Positions 25,326 through 35,188 are shown, counted from the first letter of the stretch. The stretch: DNA of 64,000 nt from Flavipsychrobacter sp. (GCA_016787265.1 JAEUVF010000018.1:1-64000), one strand, 5' to 3'. A program made the numbers and translations. Notes: a model not told the origin generated them from the letters alone.

Positions 25326-27905
25326 ATGAGAAAAATTGTATTTGTTTTAGGCTTCTTATTGGTTGCATTGATGAATCAGGCCCAGGAATTAGATTATTAC
25401 CTGCCAGCCGGACAAACCTATCGCTCATCCGTACCGGATCCCGAAAAAATTATTGGTCATAAAGTAGGAGAGTGGCATATCACCCACGACCGGTTGGTAT
25501 TGTACATGAAGGCACTTGCCGCCGCGGCACCCGATCGCATTAAGCTGGAGGTGATGGGCACCTCTTATGAAGCGAGGCAACAACTGGTGCTGATCATTAC
25601 CAGTGCAGCCAATCATCGGAAACTGGAATCCATCCGTCAGGAACATCTCCGGTTGAGTGATCCTGGTTATTCCGGCGCTTTGAATTATGAGCAAATGCCT
25701 GCCGTTGTTTACCAGGGATTTTCCATTCACGGAAATGAACCCAGCGGTGCAAATGCCGCACTCCTGACAGCCTATCACCTGGCTGCAGCGGAAGGGCCTG
25801 CAGTAGATTCCCTGCTGAATGAAGTAGTTATTCTTTTTGACCCATCTTTCAATCCCGATGGTCTCAATCGCTTTGCCACCTGGGCTAATATGCATAAGAG
25901 TCAGCATCTCGTAACCGATCCCGCTTCCAGGGAATTTAATGAAGTGTGGCCCGGAGGAAGATTTAATCATTATTGGTTTGATTTAAACCGCGACTGGTTA
26001 CCCGCCCAACACCGGGAAAGCCAGAACAGGCTGAGTATTTATCAGCAGTGGCGACCCAATATTTTAACGGATCACCATGAAATGGGCAGTGATGCTACTT
26101 TCTTTTTTCAACCTGGTGAACCAAGTCGCGTTAACCCGCTCACACCAGTAAAAAACCAGGAACTCACCCAGGCAGTTGCAAATTACCATGCGAAGTATCT
26201 GGATAAAATCGGTTCTCTCTATTATACCAAGGAAGGCTATGATGATTTTTATTACGGTAAGGGATCAACCTATCCGGATGCACAGGGTTGTATCGGTATC
26301 CTGTTTGAGCAGGCTTCTTCCCGTGGCCATGCACAAAAAACCATTAATGGTGTGTTGACTTTCCCTTTTACCATTCGTAATCAGTTTACCACTACCTTAT
26401 CTACACTCGCTGCTGCAAGAGGTTTGCGGGTGGATTTGTTGAAATACCAGCGGGAATTCTATCAGCAAATGGCAAAGGATGCTGCCGCTGCTCCTGTGAA
26501 AGCCTGGGTTTTCGGCAATGAGTCGGATGAATCCAGGACGGGTATTTTTGTAGAGATGCTGCGTCGTCATCAGATCGTGGTAGAACAACTGCAGCAGGAT
26601 CTGAACCTGGGTAAGCAAAGCTTTAAAAAAGGAAGCAGTTACCTCGTAAGAACACAACAACCGCAGTATAAACTGATCCAGACTTTTTTTGAGAAAATTC
26701 CGGAATATAAGGACAGTCTGTTTTATGATATCACGGCCTGGACCATGACCATGGCGATGGGCTTAAAAAACAGTGCATTGACAGCCGCACAATTGGGTAC
26801 AGTAAAATCTGCTGTTTTAACTGATTGGAAAGGAACGAAAGGAAACTTGCTTGCAGATGAGAATGCCTATGCTTATGCGTTTGAATGGAGTGAATATTAT
26901 GCACCCAGAATGCTGAATAATTTATTGAAAGAGGGAGTTGACGTGCGGGTGGCAACCAAAACATTTACGGCTAACATAAACGGACAACCGAAGATATTTC
27001 CATTGGGAACTTTATTGATTCCTGTACAATTACAAACAAAAACGCGGACTGAATTACATTCTTTGCTAAAGAAAGAAGCGCTTGCTGCAAATGTAAATGT
27101 CATTGGTTTAAGTACCGGTATGTCAGCAGGGGGAGTGGATCTTGGAAGCCGCTCTTTGCAGCCCGTGACTCAACCTTCTGTGGCCATGCTGGTAGGAGCA
27201 GGAGTTAGTGCACTGGATGCTGGGGAAGTATGGCATTTGCTGGATCAGCGATTTGGCATGCCTCCCAGTATGCTGGAAGCTGCGGTATTCAACCGCATCA
27301 ACCTGGCTTCCTATAACAAACTGGTATTGGTTGGAGGAAATTACAATGCCTTCCAGGTGGAGAAATTAAAAGTATGGGTTCAGCACGGAGGAACCCTGAT
27401 TCTTACAGAAGATGCAATAGAGTGGGCAAAGCAGGTGGGACTGGTAAAATTGGAGTTTAAGAAATCGGCCCCGGTACTGGATAGTGCGAAACTGTATCCA
27501 TATGCGCAGCGTTCGATGATTGTAAATGCACAGCAGATAAGAGGCGCGATTTTCCAGGCACAAATGGATCTCACCCATCCATTGAGCTATGGATATGAGG
27601 AGGAGCAGGTTTACCTGTTTAAGCAGAATAACGTATTTATAAAAATTCCTGCCAACTCCTTTGCAGTTCCGTTCCGGTATGGAAAAGACCCCCTTTCAAG
27701 TGGCTATGTTACACAACAGAACCAGGAAGCAGTTAAGCAGTCGGCGGCAGTATTGGTGCAGGCAAGTGGTAGTGGAAGAATTATCTGTATTGCAGACAAT
27801 CCCAATTTCAGGGCCTATTGGCTTGGGGGGACAAAATTATTTCTGAATGCCTTGTTTTTCGGACGATTGATTGAAGCTGGTTCTGCTACTGCGGAGGAAG
27901 AATAA
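25326..27905 (+). CDS. large M14-family zinc carboxypeptidase, exported
   Basis: This 859-residue protein has a signal peptide (MRKIVFVLGFLLVALMNQAQ). The N-terminal M14 domain has FSIHGNEPSGANAAL (His and Glu zinc ligands), FDLNRDWLPAQHRES and LTDHHEMGSDATFFF (third zinc ligand region). The second half (VAMLVGAGVSALDAGEVW, then WVQHGGTLILTEDA) resembles a glutamine-amidotransferase-like fold often fused behind this M14 class. It is probably periplasmic or secreted, for peptide scavenging. Confidence 0.88.
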   Translation: MRKIVFVLGFLLVALMNQAQELDYYLPAGQTYRSSVPDPEKIIGHKVGEWHITHDRLVLYMKALAAAAPDRIKLEVMGTSYEARQQLVLIITSAANHRKLESIRQEHLRLSDPGYSGALNYEQMPAVVYQGFSIHGNEPSGANAALLTAYHLAAAEGPAVDSLLNEVVILFDPSFNPDGLNRFATWANMHKSQHLVTDPASREFNEVWPGGRFNHYWFDLNRDWLPAQHRESQNRLSIYQQWRPNILTDHHEMGSDATFFFQPGEPSRVNPLTPVKNQELTQAVANYHAKYLDKIGSLYYTKEGYDDFYYGKGSTYPDAQGCIGILFEQASSRGHAQKTINGVLTFPFTIRNQFTTTLSTLAAARGLRVDLLKYQREFYQQMAKDAAAAPVKAWVFGNESDESRTGIFVEMLRRHQIVVEQLQQDLNLGKQSFKKGSSYLVRTQQPQYKLIQTFFEKIPEYKDSLFYDITAWTMTMAMGLKNSALTAAQLGTVKSAVLTDWKGTKGNLLADENAYAYAFEWSEYYAPRMLNNLLKEGVDVRVATKTFTANINGQPKIFPLGTLLIPVQLQTKTRTELHSLLKKEALAANVNVIGLSTGMSAGGVDLGSRSLQPVTQPSVAMLVGAGVSALDAGEVWHLLDQRFGMPPSMLEAAVFNRINLASYNKLVLVGGNYNAFQVEKLKVWVQHGGTLILTEDAIEWAKQVGLVKLEFKKSAPVLDSAKLYPYAQRSMIVNAQQIRGAIFQAQMDLTHPLSYGYEEEQVYLFKQNNVFIKIPANSFAVPFRYGKDPLSSGYVTQQNQEAVKQSAAVLVQASGSGRIICIADNPNFRAYWLGGTKLFLNALFFGRLIEAGSATAEEE

Positions 27906-28006
27906 ATAAAAGTTATTAACAAGGGTGAAAGAACGGTTTTTTGATGGTACCTGCCAACGTATATTGCCTGTTCTAATTTTATTTACGTAGCTAAAATTGT
28001 TAAGTT

Positions 28007-28462
28007 ATGATCAAGCTTCAGGTAATCGGAAATCTCGGAAGAGATTGCACCGTTAATAATGTAAATGGCCGGTCTGTGATGAATTTTACTGTAGCCCATA
28101 CAGAACGATACAGGGATGCCCAGGGCAACCAACAGGATAAAACCATCTGGGTAGATTGTGCGTATTGGTCAGATCGTACCGCTGTAGCACCTTATTTGAA
28201 AAAAGGTACACAGGTTTATGTGGAAGGAACTCCTGAAGTACGAACGTATCAGAAAAATGATGGAAGCACTGGTGCATCTCTCTCTATGAGAGTACTAAGC
28301 GTACAATTGTTGGGAACCCGTACTGAAAATCAGGGTGGTGGATTCTCCCAGCCCGGCGCTCCTGCTCAACAGGGATACAACCAGGGCGGTAATTATTCTG
28401 CGCCAGCAATGGGTCCTGCGCCTGTAAGTATGGACCAGGGTGGTGATGACCTTCCTTTTTAA
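28007..28462 (+). CDS. ssb: single-stranded DNA-binding protein
   Basis: A 151-residue SSB: an N-terminal OB fold (MIKLQVIGNLGRDCTVN, DKTIWVDCAYW, VYVEGTPEVRTYQ), a Gly/Gln-rich linker, and the acidic tail MDQGGDDLPF that recruits repair and replication partners. It has its own terminator. Many Bacteroidota genomes carry more than one ssb, so this may not be the main copy. Confidence 0.93.
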   Translation: MIKLQVIGNLGRDCTVNNVNGRSVMNFTVAHTERYRDAQGNQQDKTIWVDCAYWSDRTAVAPYLKKGTQVYVEGTPEVRTYQKNDGSTGASLSMRVLSVQLLGTRTENQGGGFSQPGAPAQQGYNQGGNYSAPAMGPAPVSMDQGGDDLPF

Positions 28463-28488
28463 AATTGAAAGCAATCCTTTTTTGAATA

Positions 28489-28516
28489 GGTGCATCCCGT
28501 CGGGTGCACCTTTTTT
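28489..28516 (+). terminator. rho-independent terminator after ssb
   Basis: A 9-bp stem (one G-T pair) between GGTGCATCC and GGGTGCACC, with loop CGTC, followed by six T residues on the plus strand. Confidence 0.88.
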
Positions 28517-28662
28517 ATTTCTGCATAACTATGTTTTCCGTCTTGTTTAGGTGTTTAGTTCAAATTCCCTAATATATATGTTCAAAATAATTAATACCCG
28601 ATTGCGTTATAGAAGCTCTTTGTCAAACACCAGAACGAATACATTTTTAAAATTACCTTCAA

Positions 28663-30417
28663 ATGAAAATCAAATTCAGCGTTGGTCCATTGCTTTTATT
28701 AAGTTGGCTGGCCATCCTTTCAGCTCAGGGGCAGGGCCTGGCTGATAGGAGCGATAAGGTCTTGGGAGACCGCAAATCAGACTTCCAAAATAAAGATAAC
28801 TGGGCTTTCGGATTGGGTATCGGTACATCTTTCAGTTTAAAAAATAAGGAAGCCGGTTTGTTTCGGGGAAATGGTTTGGCCACAAAAATGTTTGGTAAAT
28901 ATTATTTTGGCTCTGTTGGTTTATCAGTAGCAACGGGCATCCTTACTGGAAGCATCAATGAAAATTCGCTCAATAAGTTTATGGTTGAAAGGGGGCTCTC
29001 GCGGGATCGTGTGAATCTTACAAAAGGAAATGCGTTGAATGGTTTTTTGGCGATTGGGCCTTCTTTTCGATTCGGACATAAACTGTACATAAATGCCGAT
29101 TTGCAGGGTGGATTGTTTTTTAATACTCCCGGAGTCGTAGCTGTTAATATGAAGCATGATGGTAGTACCATGTATCGTTTTGAAAGTGTCAGTAAAAAGT
29201 ATTCTCCTGGCTTTTCAGGAAGTATCATTATTAATTACCCCCTTGGCCCTGCAACCCATTTTTTCATCAATGCCGACTACTTATATTCGAGGACATCCCT
29301 TCAACTGACGGATGTAAAAAATGGATATGATGTGGCTACCGGATTGAGCAGAGATTTAAGTATGATGGTTGCCGGAATTGGGATTAGTAAATCATTTGGA
29401 AGCAGGCCGGGCACTTCTGCAAAATCGACAGTTCCCTATTTTAATAAGATACCAAATGTCACTGTACAGACGCAGCCAAATAGAGTTGATACAACCCCTG
29501 CAACACTTCAGAGCAATACAGGAATTATTTCAGGGAATATTTATTGGCAGCAGGTAAAAGCGACTGGCATTGTTACCAATGAAATGGAAGCCGAAATGGC
29601 CGATATTAGAAAACCGGAAGGCGCTGTAGCTGATCAGCAAATAGCATCCCCAGGATTATATATTCGGAAAACTGGCAGAGGAGCTTCGAAAAAAGGTTCT
29701 CCTTTGTATGAAGATCATGGAAATTCAGGCAATAATCCATTGTATAATGCAGGTTTAAAAAAAGGCGAAAACCCTTTGTACCAGGGAAGTGGTAATTCGG
29801 GCAACAATCCTTTATATGGAAGTAAAAGCGAGGGGAATGGAGGTGGGATTTGTGGAAATACCAGTCATTTTCTGGTAACATTGAAGGATCGGCAAAGTGG
29901 AATCATTGTTGCCAAAACGATTGCTGATTCCTGTGGTAATTTTTGGTTTGCCAATGTCCCTGACGGGATGTATTCATTACATGTAAAGGGATTTACAATT
30001 GCTACAACAAGGCATGAAGTGATAATAATGGATGAAGGAAAGCATACTGTTGGAGGAACACTCCAGGTGGGCAATGCTCAATTAATAATAGCACTGAATA
30101 CTCAGCCTGGGCCAGGAACTTTCCAATACGCAAAAAAAACGGAGGGTGAATCAGATCCGGGCCGGAAAGTAGAAGTGATCTGTGCTGAACAAGTTGCCGG
30201 ACAGCCAATTGAAGGTGTTATTGTTAAAGGCGGGAAGTATCCAGGCGGACCGATAAGAACAGTTCAGACAGATGAGTACGGAAAATTTGAATTGAGCGGC
30301 TTGAAAAAAGGAACTTACTATATAACTTCTGAAATACCTTTTAATGTAAGTGTGCGCATTTATGTAGAAGCACAGGACTTTAATACCACACGAAATAATC
30401 GGGAGAGGGGTCAGTAA
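28663..30417 (+). CDS. exported surface protein with NPLY repeats and Ig-like domains
   Basis: This 584-residue protein has a signal peptide (MKIKFSVGPLLLLSWLAIL). The N-terminal half (about 45-245) has alternating aromatic and small residues typical of an outer-membrane beta barrel (WAFGLGIGTSFSL, YYFGSVGLSVATGI). A low-complexity stretch near residues 345-385 has four PLY motifs (SPLY, NPLY, NPLY, NPLY), two of them in GNSGNNPLY. Two carboxypeptidase-regulatory/Ig-like modules follow (CGNFWFANVPDGMYSLHVKG; DEYGKFELSGLKKGTYYIT). No enzymatic motif is seen. The 200-base gap upstream holds the ssb terminator and nothing else that I can name. Confidence 0.72.
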   Translation: MKIKFSVGPLLLLSWLAILSAQGQGLADRSDKVLGDRKSDFQNKDNWAFGLGIGTSFSLKNKEAGLFRGNGLATKMFGKYYFGSVGLSVATGILTGSINENSLNKFMVERGLSRDRVNLTKGNALNGFLAIGPSFRFGHKLYINADLQGGLFFNTPGVVAVNMKHDGSTMYRFESVSKKYSPGFSGSIIINYPLGPATHFFINADYLYSRTSLQLTDVKNGYDVATGLSRDLSMMVAGIGISKSFGSRPGTSAKSTVPYFNKIPNVTVQTQPNRVDTTPATLQSNTGIISGNIYWQQVKATGIVTNEMEAEMADIRKPEGAVADQQIASPGLYIRKTGRGASKKGSPLYEDHGNSGNNPLYNAGLKKGENPLYQGSGNSGNNPLYGSKSEGNGGGICGNTSHFLVTLKDRQSGIIVAKTIADSCGNFWFANVPDGMYSLHVKGFTIATTRHEVIIMDEGKHTVGGTLQVGNAQLIIALNTQPGPGTFQYAKKTEGESDPGRKVEVICAEQVAGQPIEGVIVKGGKYPGGPIRTVQTDEYGKFELSGLKKGTYYITSEIPFNVSVRIYVEAQDFNTTRNNRERGQ

Positions 30418-30471
30418 ATTCGGTCGGTTTAATTCGAACCCGGTGCACCGTTTTTATTGTTTCTTTGCAGC

Positions 30472-31560
30472 ATGGCAGAAACAGTTGTACAATATGAAAA
30501 CCTGGTGGAATTTACCAGGCAATTATTTCAATCGATCGGATGTTCAACAACAGATGCAATTACAGCAACAGAAGTGCTGTTAAGTGCAGATCTCAGAGGA
30601 ATTGATTCACATGGCATAGCCCGTCTCAGCGGCTATATCCGGTTATGGGAAGCAGGCAGGGTAAACGCCACTCCATCCATCCGAATCATTCATGAAACAC
30701 CTTCTACAGCGGTAGTGGATGGCGATAGTGGATTGGGTTTGGTAGTAGCACCTTATGCTATGCAGGTAGCCATACAAAAAGCAGCCCAGGTGGGAACCGG
30801 CTGGGTGAGTGTACAAAACAGCAACCATTACGGTATTGCCGGATGGCATGCGATGATGGCCCTTGAACAAGAGATGATCGGGATCAGTATGACCAACGCT
30901 TCTGCCCTGGTAGCACCTACGTTTTCAACAGAACGGTTGTTAGGCACTAACCCCATTTGTGTAGCCATTCCCGCTGGGGAAGAACCCGCTTTTGTGGCGG
31001 ATATGGCAACCACCACAGCAGCCAATGGAAAACTGGAAATTTTACAACGTAAAAACCTGGAAGCCCCAACTGGCTGGATCCAGGATGCTGAGGGAAATTC
31101 AACCACCGATGTCCATGCATTAAAAAAAGGAGGCGCCTTATTGCCGCTTGGTGGTGATCGTGAGCATGGAAGTCACAAAGGATATGCATTGGGTGCGATC
31201 GTTGATATTTTTTCCGCTGTACTGAGTGGAGCCAACTATGGTCCGTGGGTGCCGCCTTTTCCTGCTTATGTTCCGATGCCCACTGGTATGCCTGGCAAAG
31301 GCATCGGTCATTTTTTTGGTGCAATGCGGATCGATGCGTTTCGTCCGGCTGCTGATTTCAAAAAAGATATGGATAACTGGATTCGTCGTTTTCGGACTGC
31401 CAAAACAATAGAAGGAGAATCATCCGTATTGGTACCCGGAGATCCGGAAAGAGAACTGGAATCGGTGCGGAGGGATCAGGGAATACCCCTGCTGGATCCT
31501 GTAATTGAAGATCTTCAATCACTTGCTCAAAAATTTTCAATTCCACTACGATTAACGTAA
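30472..31560 (+). CDS. Ldh-family (type-2 malate/L-lactate) dehydrogenase
   Basis: An NAD(P)-dependent 2-hydroxyacid oxidoreductase of 362 residues with family motifs DSHGIARLSGY, VQNSNHYGIAGWHA, LLGTNPICVAIP, and HKGYALGAIVDIFSAVLSG. Members oxidise malate, lactate, ureidoglycolate or related acids; the substrate cannot be assigned. The frame opens at 30457, but MAETVVQ at 30472 fits the family start and follows a TTTCTTTG box (one mismatch to TAnnTTTG). It appears to be a single-gene unit. Confidence 0.88.
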   Translation: MAETVVQYENLVEFTRQLFQSIGCSTTDAITATEVLLSADLRGIDSHGIARLSGYIRLWEAGRVNATPSIRIIHETPSTAVVDGDSGLGLVVAPYAMQVAIQKAAQVGTGWVSVQNSNHYGIAGWHAMMALEQEMIGISMTNASALVAPTFSTERLLGTNPICVAIPAGEEPAFVADMATTTAANGKLEILQRKNLEAPTGWIQDAEGNSTTDVHALKKGGALLPLGGDREHGSHKGYALGAIVDIFSAVLSGANYGPWVPPFPAYVPMPTGMPGKGIGHFFGAMRIDAFRPAADFKKDMDNWIRRFRTAKTIEGESSVLVPGDPERELESVRRDQGIPLLDPVIEDLQSLAQKFSIPLRLT

Positions 31561-31647
31561 ATTCGCTGCCGCTTAATCAGCGTTTAGGTGATTTTGTTTA
31601 ATAAAATTAAAATCGGTTGGCATTAAGCCTATCACAAATCAGTTGAG

Positions 31648-32967
31648 ATGAAAGTAATGAAGTTCGGTGGAACCTCTGTAGGAAAGCCGGAGAGAATGCA
31701 CCAGGTTGCCCAGTTAATAACCAAAGACGGGGAAGCTAAAATTGTTGTGTTAAGTGCACTTAGCGGCACCACCAATACATTGGTTTCCATTGGGGATGCA
31801 CTATCTAAAGGCGATAAGGAAGGTGCCAAGCAGATTGTTGATAAGCTGGAAGTTCATTACAAACAATTCATCCTGGATTTGTTGAAAAAAGAGGATACCC
31901 GCGCCAAAGCCAACCAGCAGATAAATGAACATTTTGAATTCCTGAATATCATCACAAAAATATCCTTCAATGATGCCCTGAATAAAGACATCCTGGCCCA
32001 GGGAGAATTGATGAGCACCAAACTTTTTTCCATTTACCTGGAAGAGCAGGGCATTGATCATGCGTTGTTGCCAGCGCTGGAATTCATGAGCATCGATGCG
32101 AATGATGAGCCGCAGCTGAGTTCCATCCGCCAGAAACTGACTGCAATTCTCAACCAGCATTCCAACAAGAAATTATTTATAACCCAGGGATATATCTGCC
32201 GGAACTCGAGGGGAGAAGTGGACAATCTGAAACGCGGTGGCAGTGATTATACTGCTTCGCTGGTAGCAGCCGCAACCAACAGTACGGTTTGTGAGATCTG
32301 GACCGATATTGATGGTATGCATAATAATGATCCACGGGTTGTAAACAAGACATTACCAATTGAACAATTGAGTTTCGAGGAAGCAGCCGAGCTTGCTTAT
32401 TTCGGCGCGAAGATTCTGCATCCTACCTGCATTTGGCCGGCGCAACAGGAAAGTGTTCCGGTGAAGCTGCTGAATACCATGCAGCCAGATGCGGCTGGAA
32501 CTACTATTACCAAAGAAGCCGGTTCGGTGGGTGTTAAAGCGATTGCAGCCAAGGATGGTATCATTGCAATTAAAATTAAAAGCAGCCGTATGTTGCTCGC
32601 TTATGGGTTCCTTCGCAAAATCTTTGAGGTTTTTGAAAAATATCGCACCCCAATTGATATGATCACCACTTCTGAAGTAGCTGTTTCGGTTACTATTGAC
32701 AGTGATACTTTCCTGAAAGAGATTGTAAAGGAACTGGAACCTTTTGGTTCGGTAGAGGTGGATCGTGATCAAACCATTGTATCAATTGTGGGCAATGAGA
32801 TCGCCGAAACAAAGGATATCCTGAGTCGTCTTTTTGATTCAATGAAACAGGTACCTGTTCGTATGGTGAGTTATGGTGGTAGCCGACACAATGTATCACT
32901 GCTGATACCTTCCGGCAGCAAGCAACAAACCTTACAGCTATTAAACTCAGGTTTATTCGGGCTTTAA
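31648..32967 (+). CDS. lysC: aspartate kinase
   Basis: Phosphorylates aspartate, the first step towards lysine, threonine and methionine. The 439 residues start VMKFGGTSVGKPERM (the aspartokinase nucleotide site), contain RGGSDYTASLVAA and EIWTDIDGM, and end with paired ACT domains (from about residue 300: AIKIKSSRMLLAYG, VSVTIDS, TIVSIVGNEI) that usually sense lysine or threonine. It is a monofunctional form, not fused to homoserine dehydrogenase. Confidence 0.95.
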   Translation: MKVMKFGGTSVGKPERMHQVAQLITKDGEAKIVVLSALSGTTNTLVSIGDALSKGDKEGAKQIVDKLEVHYKQFILDLLKKEDTRAKANQQINEHFEFLNIITKISFNDALNKDILAQGELMSTKLFSIYLEEQGIDHALLPALEFMSIDANDEPQLSSIRQKLTAILNQHSNKKLFITQGYICRNSRGEVDNLKRGGSDYTASLVAAATNSTVCEIWTDIDGMHNNDPRVVNKTLPIEQLSFEEAAELAYFGAKILHPTCIWPAQQESVPVKLLNTMQPDAAGTTITKEAGSVGVKAIAAKDGIIAIKIKSSRMLLAYGFLRKIFEVFEKYRTPIDMITTSEVAVSVTIDSDTFLKEIVKELEPFGSVEVDRDQTIVSIVGNEIAETKDILSRLFDSMKQVPVRMVSYGGSRHNVSLLIPSGSKQQTLQLLNSGLFGL

Positions 32968-32996
32968 GATTTATTTTATTAAACCCGGTTAAACAC

Positions 32997-33938
32997 TCAT
33001 CGTTTCTTAAGGATCAGGTCCTGGTCGAACATCCACTGATAAACGAATTTCATCCATTCGACATCACTGTTGGGGTTCTTCATACCAAAGCCATGTCCAC
33101 CTTTTTCGTAGGTGTATAAATCGTTCTTGACACGGGCTTTATCCAGGGCCTCTTTTAGTTTGAGACTGTTGTCGATTTTTACAGTACGATCGTCCTTGGC
33201 ATGCACTAAAAACACAGGTGGTGTTTTTTTCGTCACCTGGTTTTCCAGCGAGAAAAACTTAACCTGCGCCGGATCGGGTTCCTGTCCGAGTAAAGCTTCC
33301 CGGCTACCCTTATGCGAAAACTCATCCGAGAAACTGATCACCGGATAGACGAGGATTGAAAAATCTGGCCGTAACGAGGTTTTTAGCGGATTCGGGATGA
33401 ATGCCTGGTCGAAATGAACTGTTGCAGATCCGGCGAGATGCCCGCCAGCACTGAATCCCATGATCCCAACCTGTTTTGGATTGAGTTGCCAGAGTTTGGC
33501 TTTTTCACGTACAAACTGGATGGCACGCTGTGCATCCTGTAAGGGACCAATGGTTTTATTTTCCATACTCTCGTCCGAAGGGAGCCGGTATTTCAACACA
33601 AAAGCGGTTACACCCCATTCATTGAATTTTTTCGCAACGGCAGCACCTTCATGGTCGGCAGCGAGTATCCTGTATCCGCCACCCGGACAAATAATCACTG
33701 CAGTTCCATTGGCTTTCGAAGGGTCTGGTAAATAGGCAGTCAGCGTTGGTTTCGTGACATTCGAAATAATTAAGCGTCCATTGCCTGCTGTTTCAGCCTT
33801 CTCAACCAGGGAGGAGGGTTTTGAATTCGGAATTGAATCTGACTGATAGAGTTCAAATACATCCTGGCCAACTGCAAAAAGACTTAGACTTGACATCAAA
33901 AAAAATAGGATGAACGCTTTCATTTGTTTCGCTTTCAT
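32997..33938 (-). CDS. exported alpha/beta hydrolase (acetyl-esterase like)
   Basis: A 313-residue hydrolase with an N-terminal signal (MKAFILFFLMSSLSLFAVGQ). It has CPGGGYRILAADHEG (oxyanion region), the nucleophile in GFSAGGHLAGS, an acid in HAKDDRTVKI and a base in KGGHGFGM. It resembles secreted esterases that act on acetylated sugars. Two in-frame ATG codons occur (33938 and 33923); the second begins directly at the signal sequence and is equally possible. Confidence 0.85.
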   Translation of the reverse strand: MKAKQMKAFILFFLMSSLSLFAVGQDVFELYQSDSIPNSKPSSLVEKAETAGNGRLIISNVTKPTLTAYLPDPSKANGTAVIICPGGGYRILAADHEGAAVAKKFNEWGVTAFVLKYRLPSDESMENKTIGPLQDAQRAIQFVREKAKLWQLNPKQVGIMGFSAGGHLAGSATVHFDQAFIPNPLKTSLRPDFSILVYPVISFSDEFSHKGSREALLGQEPDPAQVKFFSLENQVTKKTPPVFLVHAKDDRTVKIDNSLKLKEALDKARVKNDLYTYEKGGHGFGMKNPNSDVEWMKFVYQWMFDQDLILKKR

Positions 33939-33983
33939 CCTATGAATATAAATACTGTCTGGCTAATTTCAGTGGCTCATCTG

Positions 33984-35033
33984 TTAAATCACCAGCATGG
34001 CATCACCATAACTAAAGAAGCGGTACTTATCCTTGATGGCTTTTTTGTATGCTTCCATAGCCAAATCGTAACCGGCAAAGGCGCAGGTCATGATCAACAG
34101 GCTGGTCTTAGGCAGATGAAAATTAGTTACCAGTGAATCCGCTATAGAGAACTCATACGGCGGGTGAATAAAGTGATTGGTCCAGCCCTCGGATGGTTTC
34201 AATAATTTTTCAGCCGTAAAAGAAGATTCAATCGCCCGCATGGTGGTGGTGCCAATGGAGCAGATCCGGTGATTGTTGGTTTTGGCCTTATTCACGATCT
34301 GACAGGCAGTATCATCAATACGGTAATATTCTGCGTCCATTTTGTGCTTGGAAAGATCCTCCACCTCAATTGGGCGGAAAGTGCCAAGACCTGTATGCAG
34401 GGTTACTTCAGCAAAGCGGATGCCTTTAATTTCAAGACGTTTGATGAGCTCGCGACTAAAATGCAGTCCCGCTGTTGGAGCGGCAACCGCACCTTCGTGC
34501 TTGGCATAAACCGTCTGATAACGTTCCTTGTCTTCCTCATCCGGCTTACGCTTGATGTATTTGGGAAGGGGAGTCTCACCCAGGAACTCCAGCATCTGGC
34601 GGAATTCTTCGTCGGTTCCCTCCCAAAGAAAACGAATGGTACGACCGCGACTGGTAGTATTGTCAATTACCTCAGCTACAAGTTCGTCGTTGTCTCCAAA
34701 ATAGAGCTTGTTACCTACGCGGATCTTACGAGCAGGATCTACGATTACATCCCAAAGGCGATTGGGTTTATTGAGTTCGCGGAGCAGGAATACTTCAATT
34801 TTGGCGCCGGTCTTTTCCTTACGGCCATACATACGCGCAGGAAAAACCTTGGTATTGTTTACAACGAATACATCCTTGTCATCAAAGTATTCCAGAATAT
34901 CCCGGAAGGTTTTGTTTTCAATGTTTCCGGTCTTGCGATGTACCACCATCAGGCGGCTGTCTTCTCTTTTTTTCGCAGGGTTCTGGGCAATAAGATTCAG
35001 GGGCAGATCGAACTTAAACTGTGATAGCTTCAT
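33984..35033 (-). CDS. queA: S-adenosylmethionine:tRNA ribosyltransferase-isomerase
   Basis: Adds the ribosyl part of SAM to preQ1-modified tRNA to make epoxyqueuosine. The 349 residues carry family motifs: LNLIAQNPAKKREDSRLMV, FVVNNTKVFPARMYGRK, YAKHEGAVAAPTAGLHF, HTGLGTFRPIEVEDL and TNFHLPKTSLLIM. It is full length. It has a textbook promoter about 125 bases upstream and a long structured leader. Confidence 0.96.
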   Translation of the reverse strand: MKLSQFKFDLPLNLIAQNPAKKREDSRLMVVHRKTGNIENKTFRDILEYFDDKDVFVVNNTKVFPARMYGRKEKTGAKIEVFLLRELNKPNRLWDVIVDPARKIRVGNKLYFGDNDELVAEVIDNTTSRGRTIRFLWEGTDEEFRQMLEFLGETPLPKYIKRKPDEEDKERYQTVYAKHEGAVAAPTAGLHFSRELIKRLEIKGIRFAEVTLHTGLGTFRPIEVEDLSKHKMDAEYYRIDDTACQIVNKAKTNNHRICSIGTTTMRAIESSFTAEKLLKPSEGWTNHFIHPPYEFSIADSLVTNFHLPKTSLLIMTCAFAGYDLAMEAYKKAIKDKYRFFSYGDAMLVI

Positions 35034-35071
35034 GTATTAAATGGTTTTTACAACCACCAGCCACACGACAC

Positions 35072-35136
35072 ATATCAACATCCAGGGAAGAGGGGGTGTC
35101 TTTCACAACCCGGACTTACGGCTCCGGTATTGATAT
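35072..35136 (-). other. structured queA leader RNA candidate
   Basis: On the minus strand, ATATCAA and TTGATAT (35130-35136 with 35072-35078) can close a stem. It encloses a hairpin CCGGA/TCCGG (35110-35127) and a bulged GGGT-GT/AC-ACCC hairpin (35094-35111); the two compete for two bases. The arrangement is like a three-way junction in the roughly 125-base leader of queA. I match it to no known riboswitch class. Confidence 0.3.
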
Positions 35137-35147
35137 CATGTTACGGC

Positions 35148-35188
35148 ATGATGTTTAAATGGGTGCAAAGGTAGGATTTAAACATCAT
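35148..35188. promoter_or_regulatory. 13-bp perfect inverted repeat around the queA promoter
   Basis: ATGATGTTTAAAT (35148-35160) and ATTTAAACATCAT (35176-35188) are exact reverse complements with a 15-base gap that contains the queA -7 box. One arm sits in the promoter spacer and the other at the expected transcription start, as in a repressor operator. It also overlaps the stop codon of the upstream ABC gene. Confidence 0.5.

Noticed and set aside
30441..30450. Palindrome CGGTGCACCG upstream of the Ldh-family gene
   Set aside because: Ten bases is short enough to be chance, and no second copy or clear promoter alignment was seen.
35110..35124. String GAGCCG followed by GTCCGG resembling group II intron domain V
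   Set aside because: It does not form the 34-base domain V hairpin, and there is no reverse transcriptase or intron end nearby.
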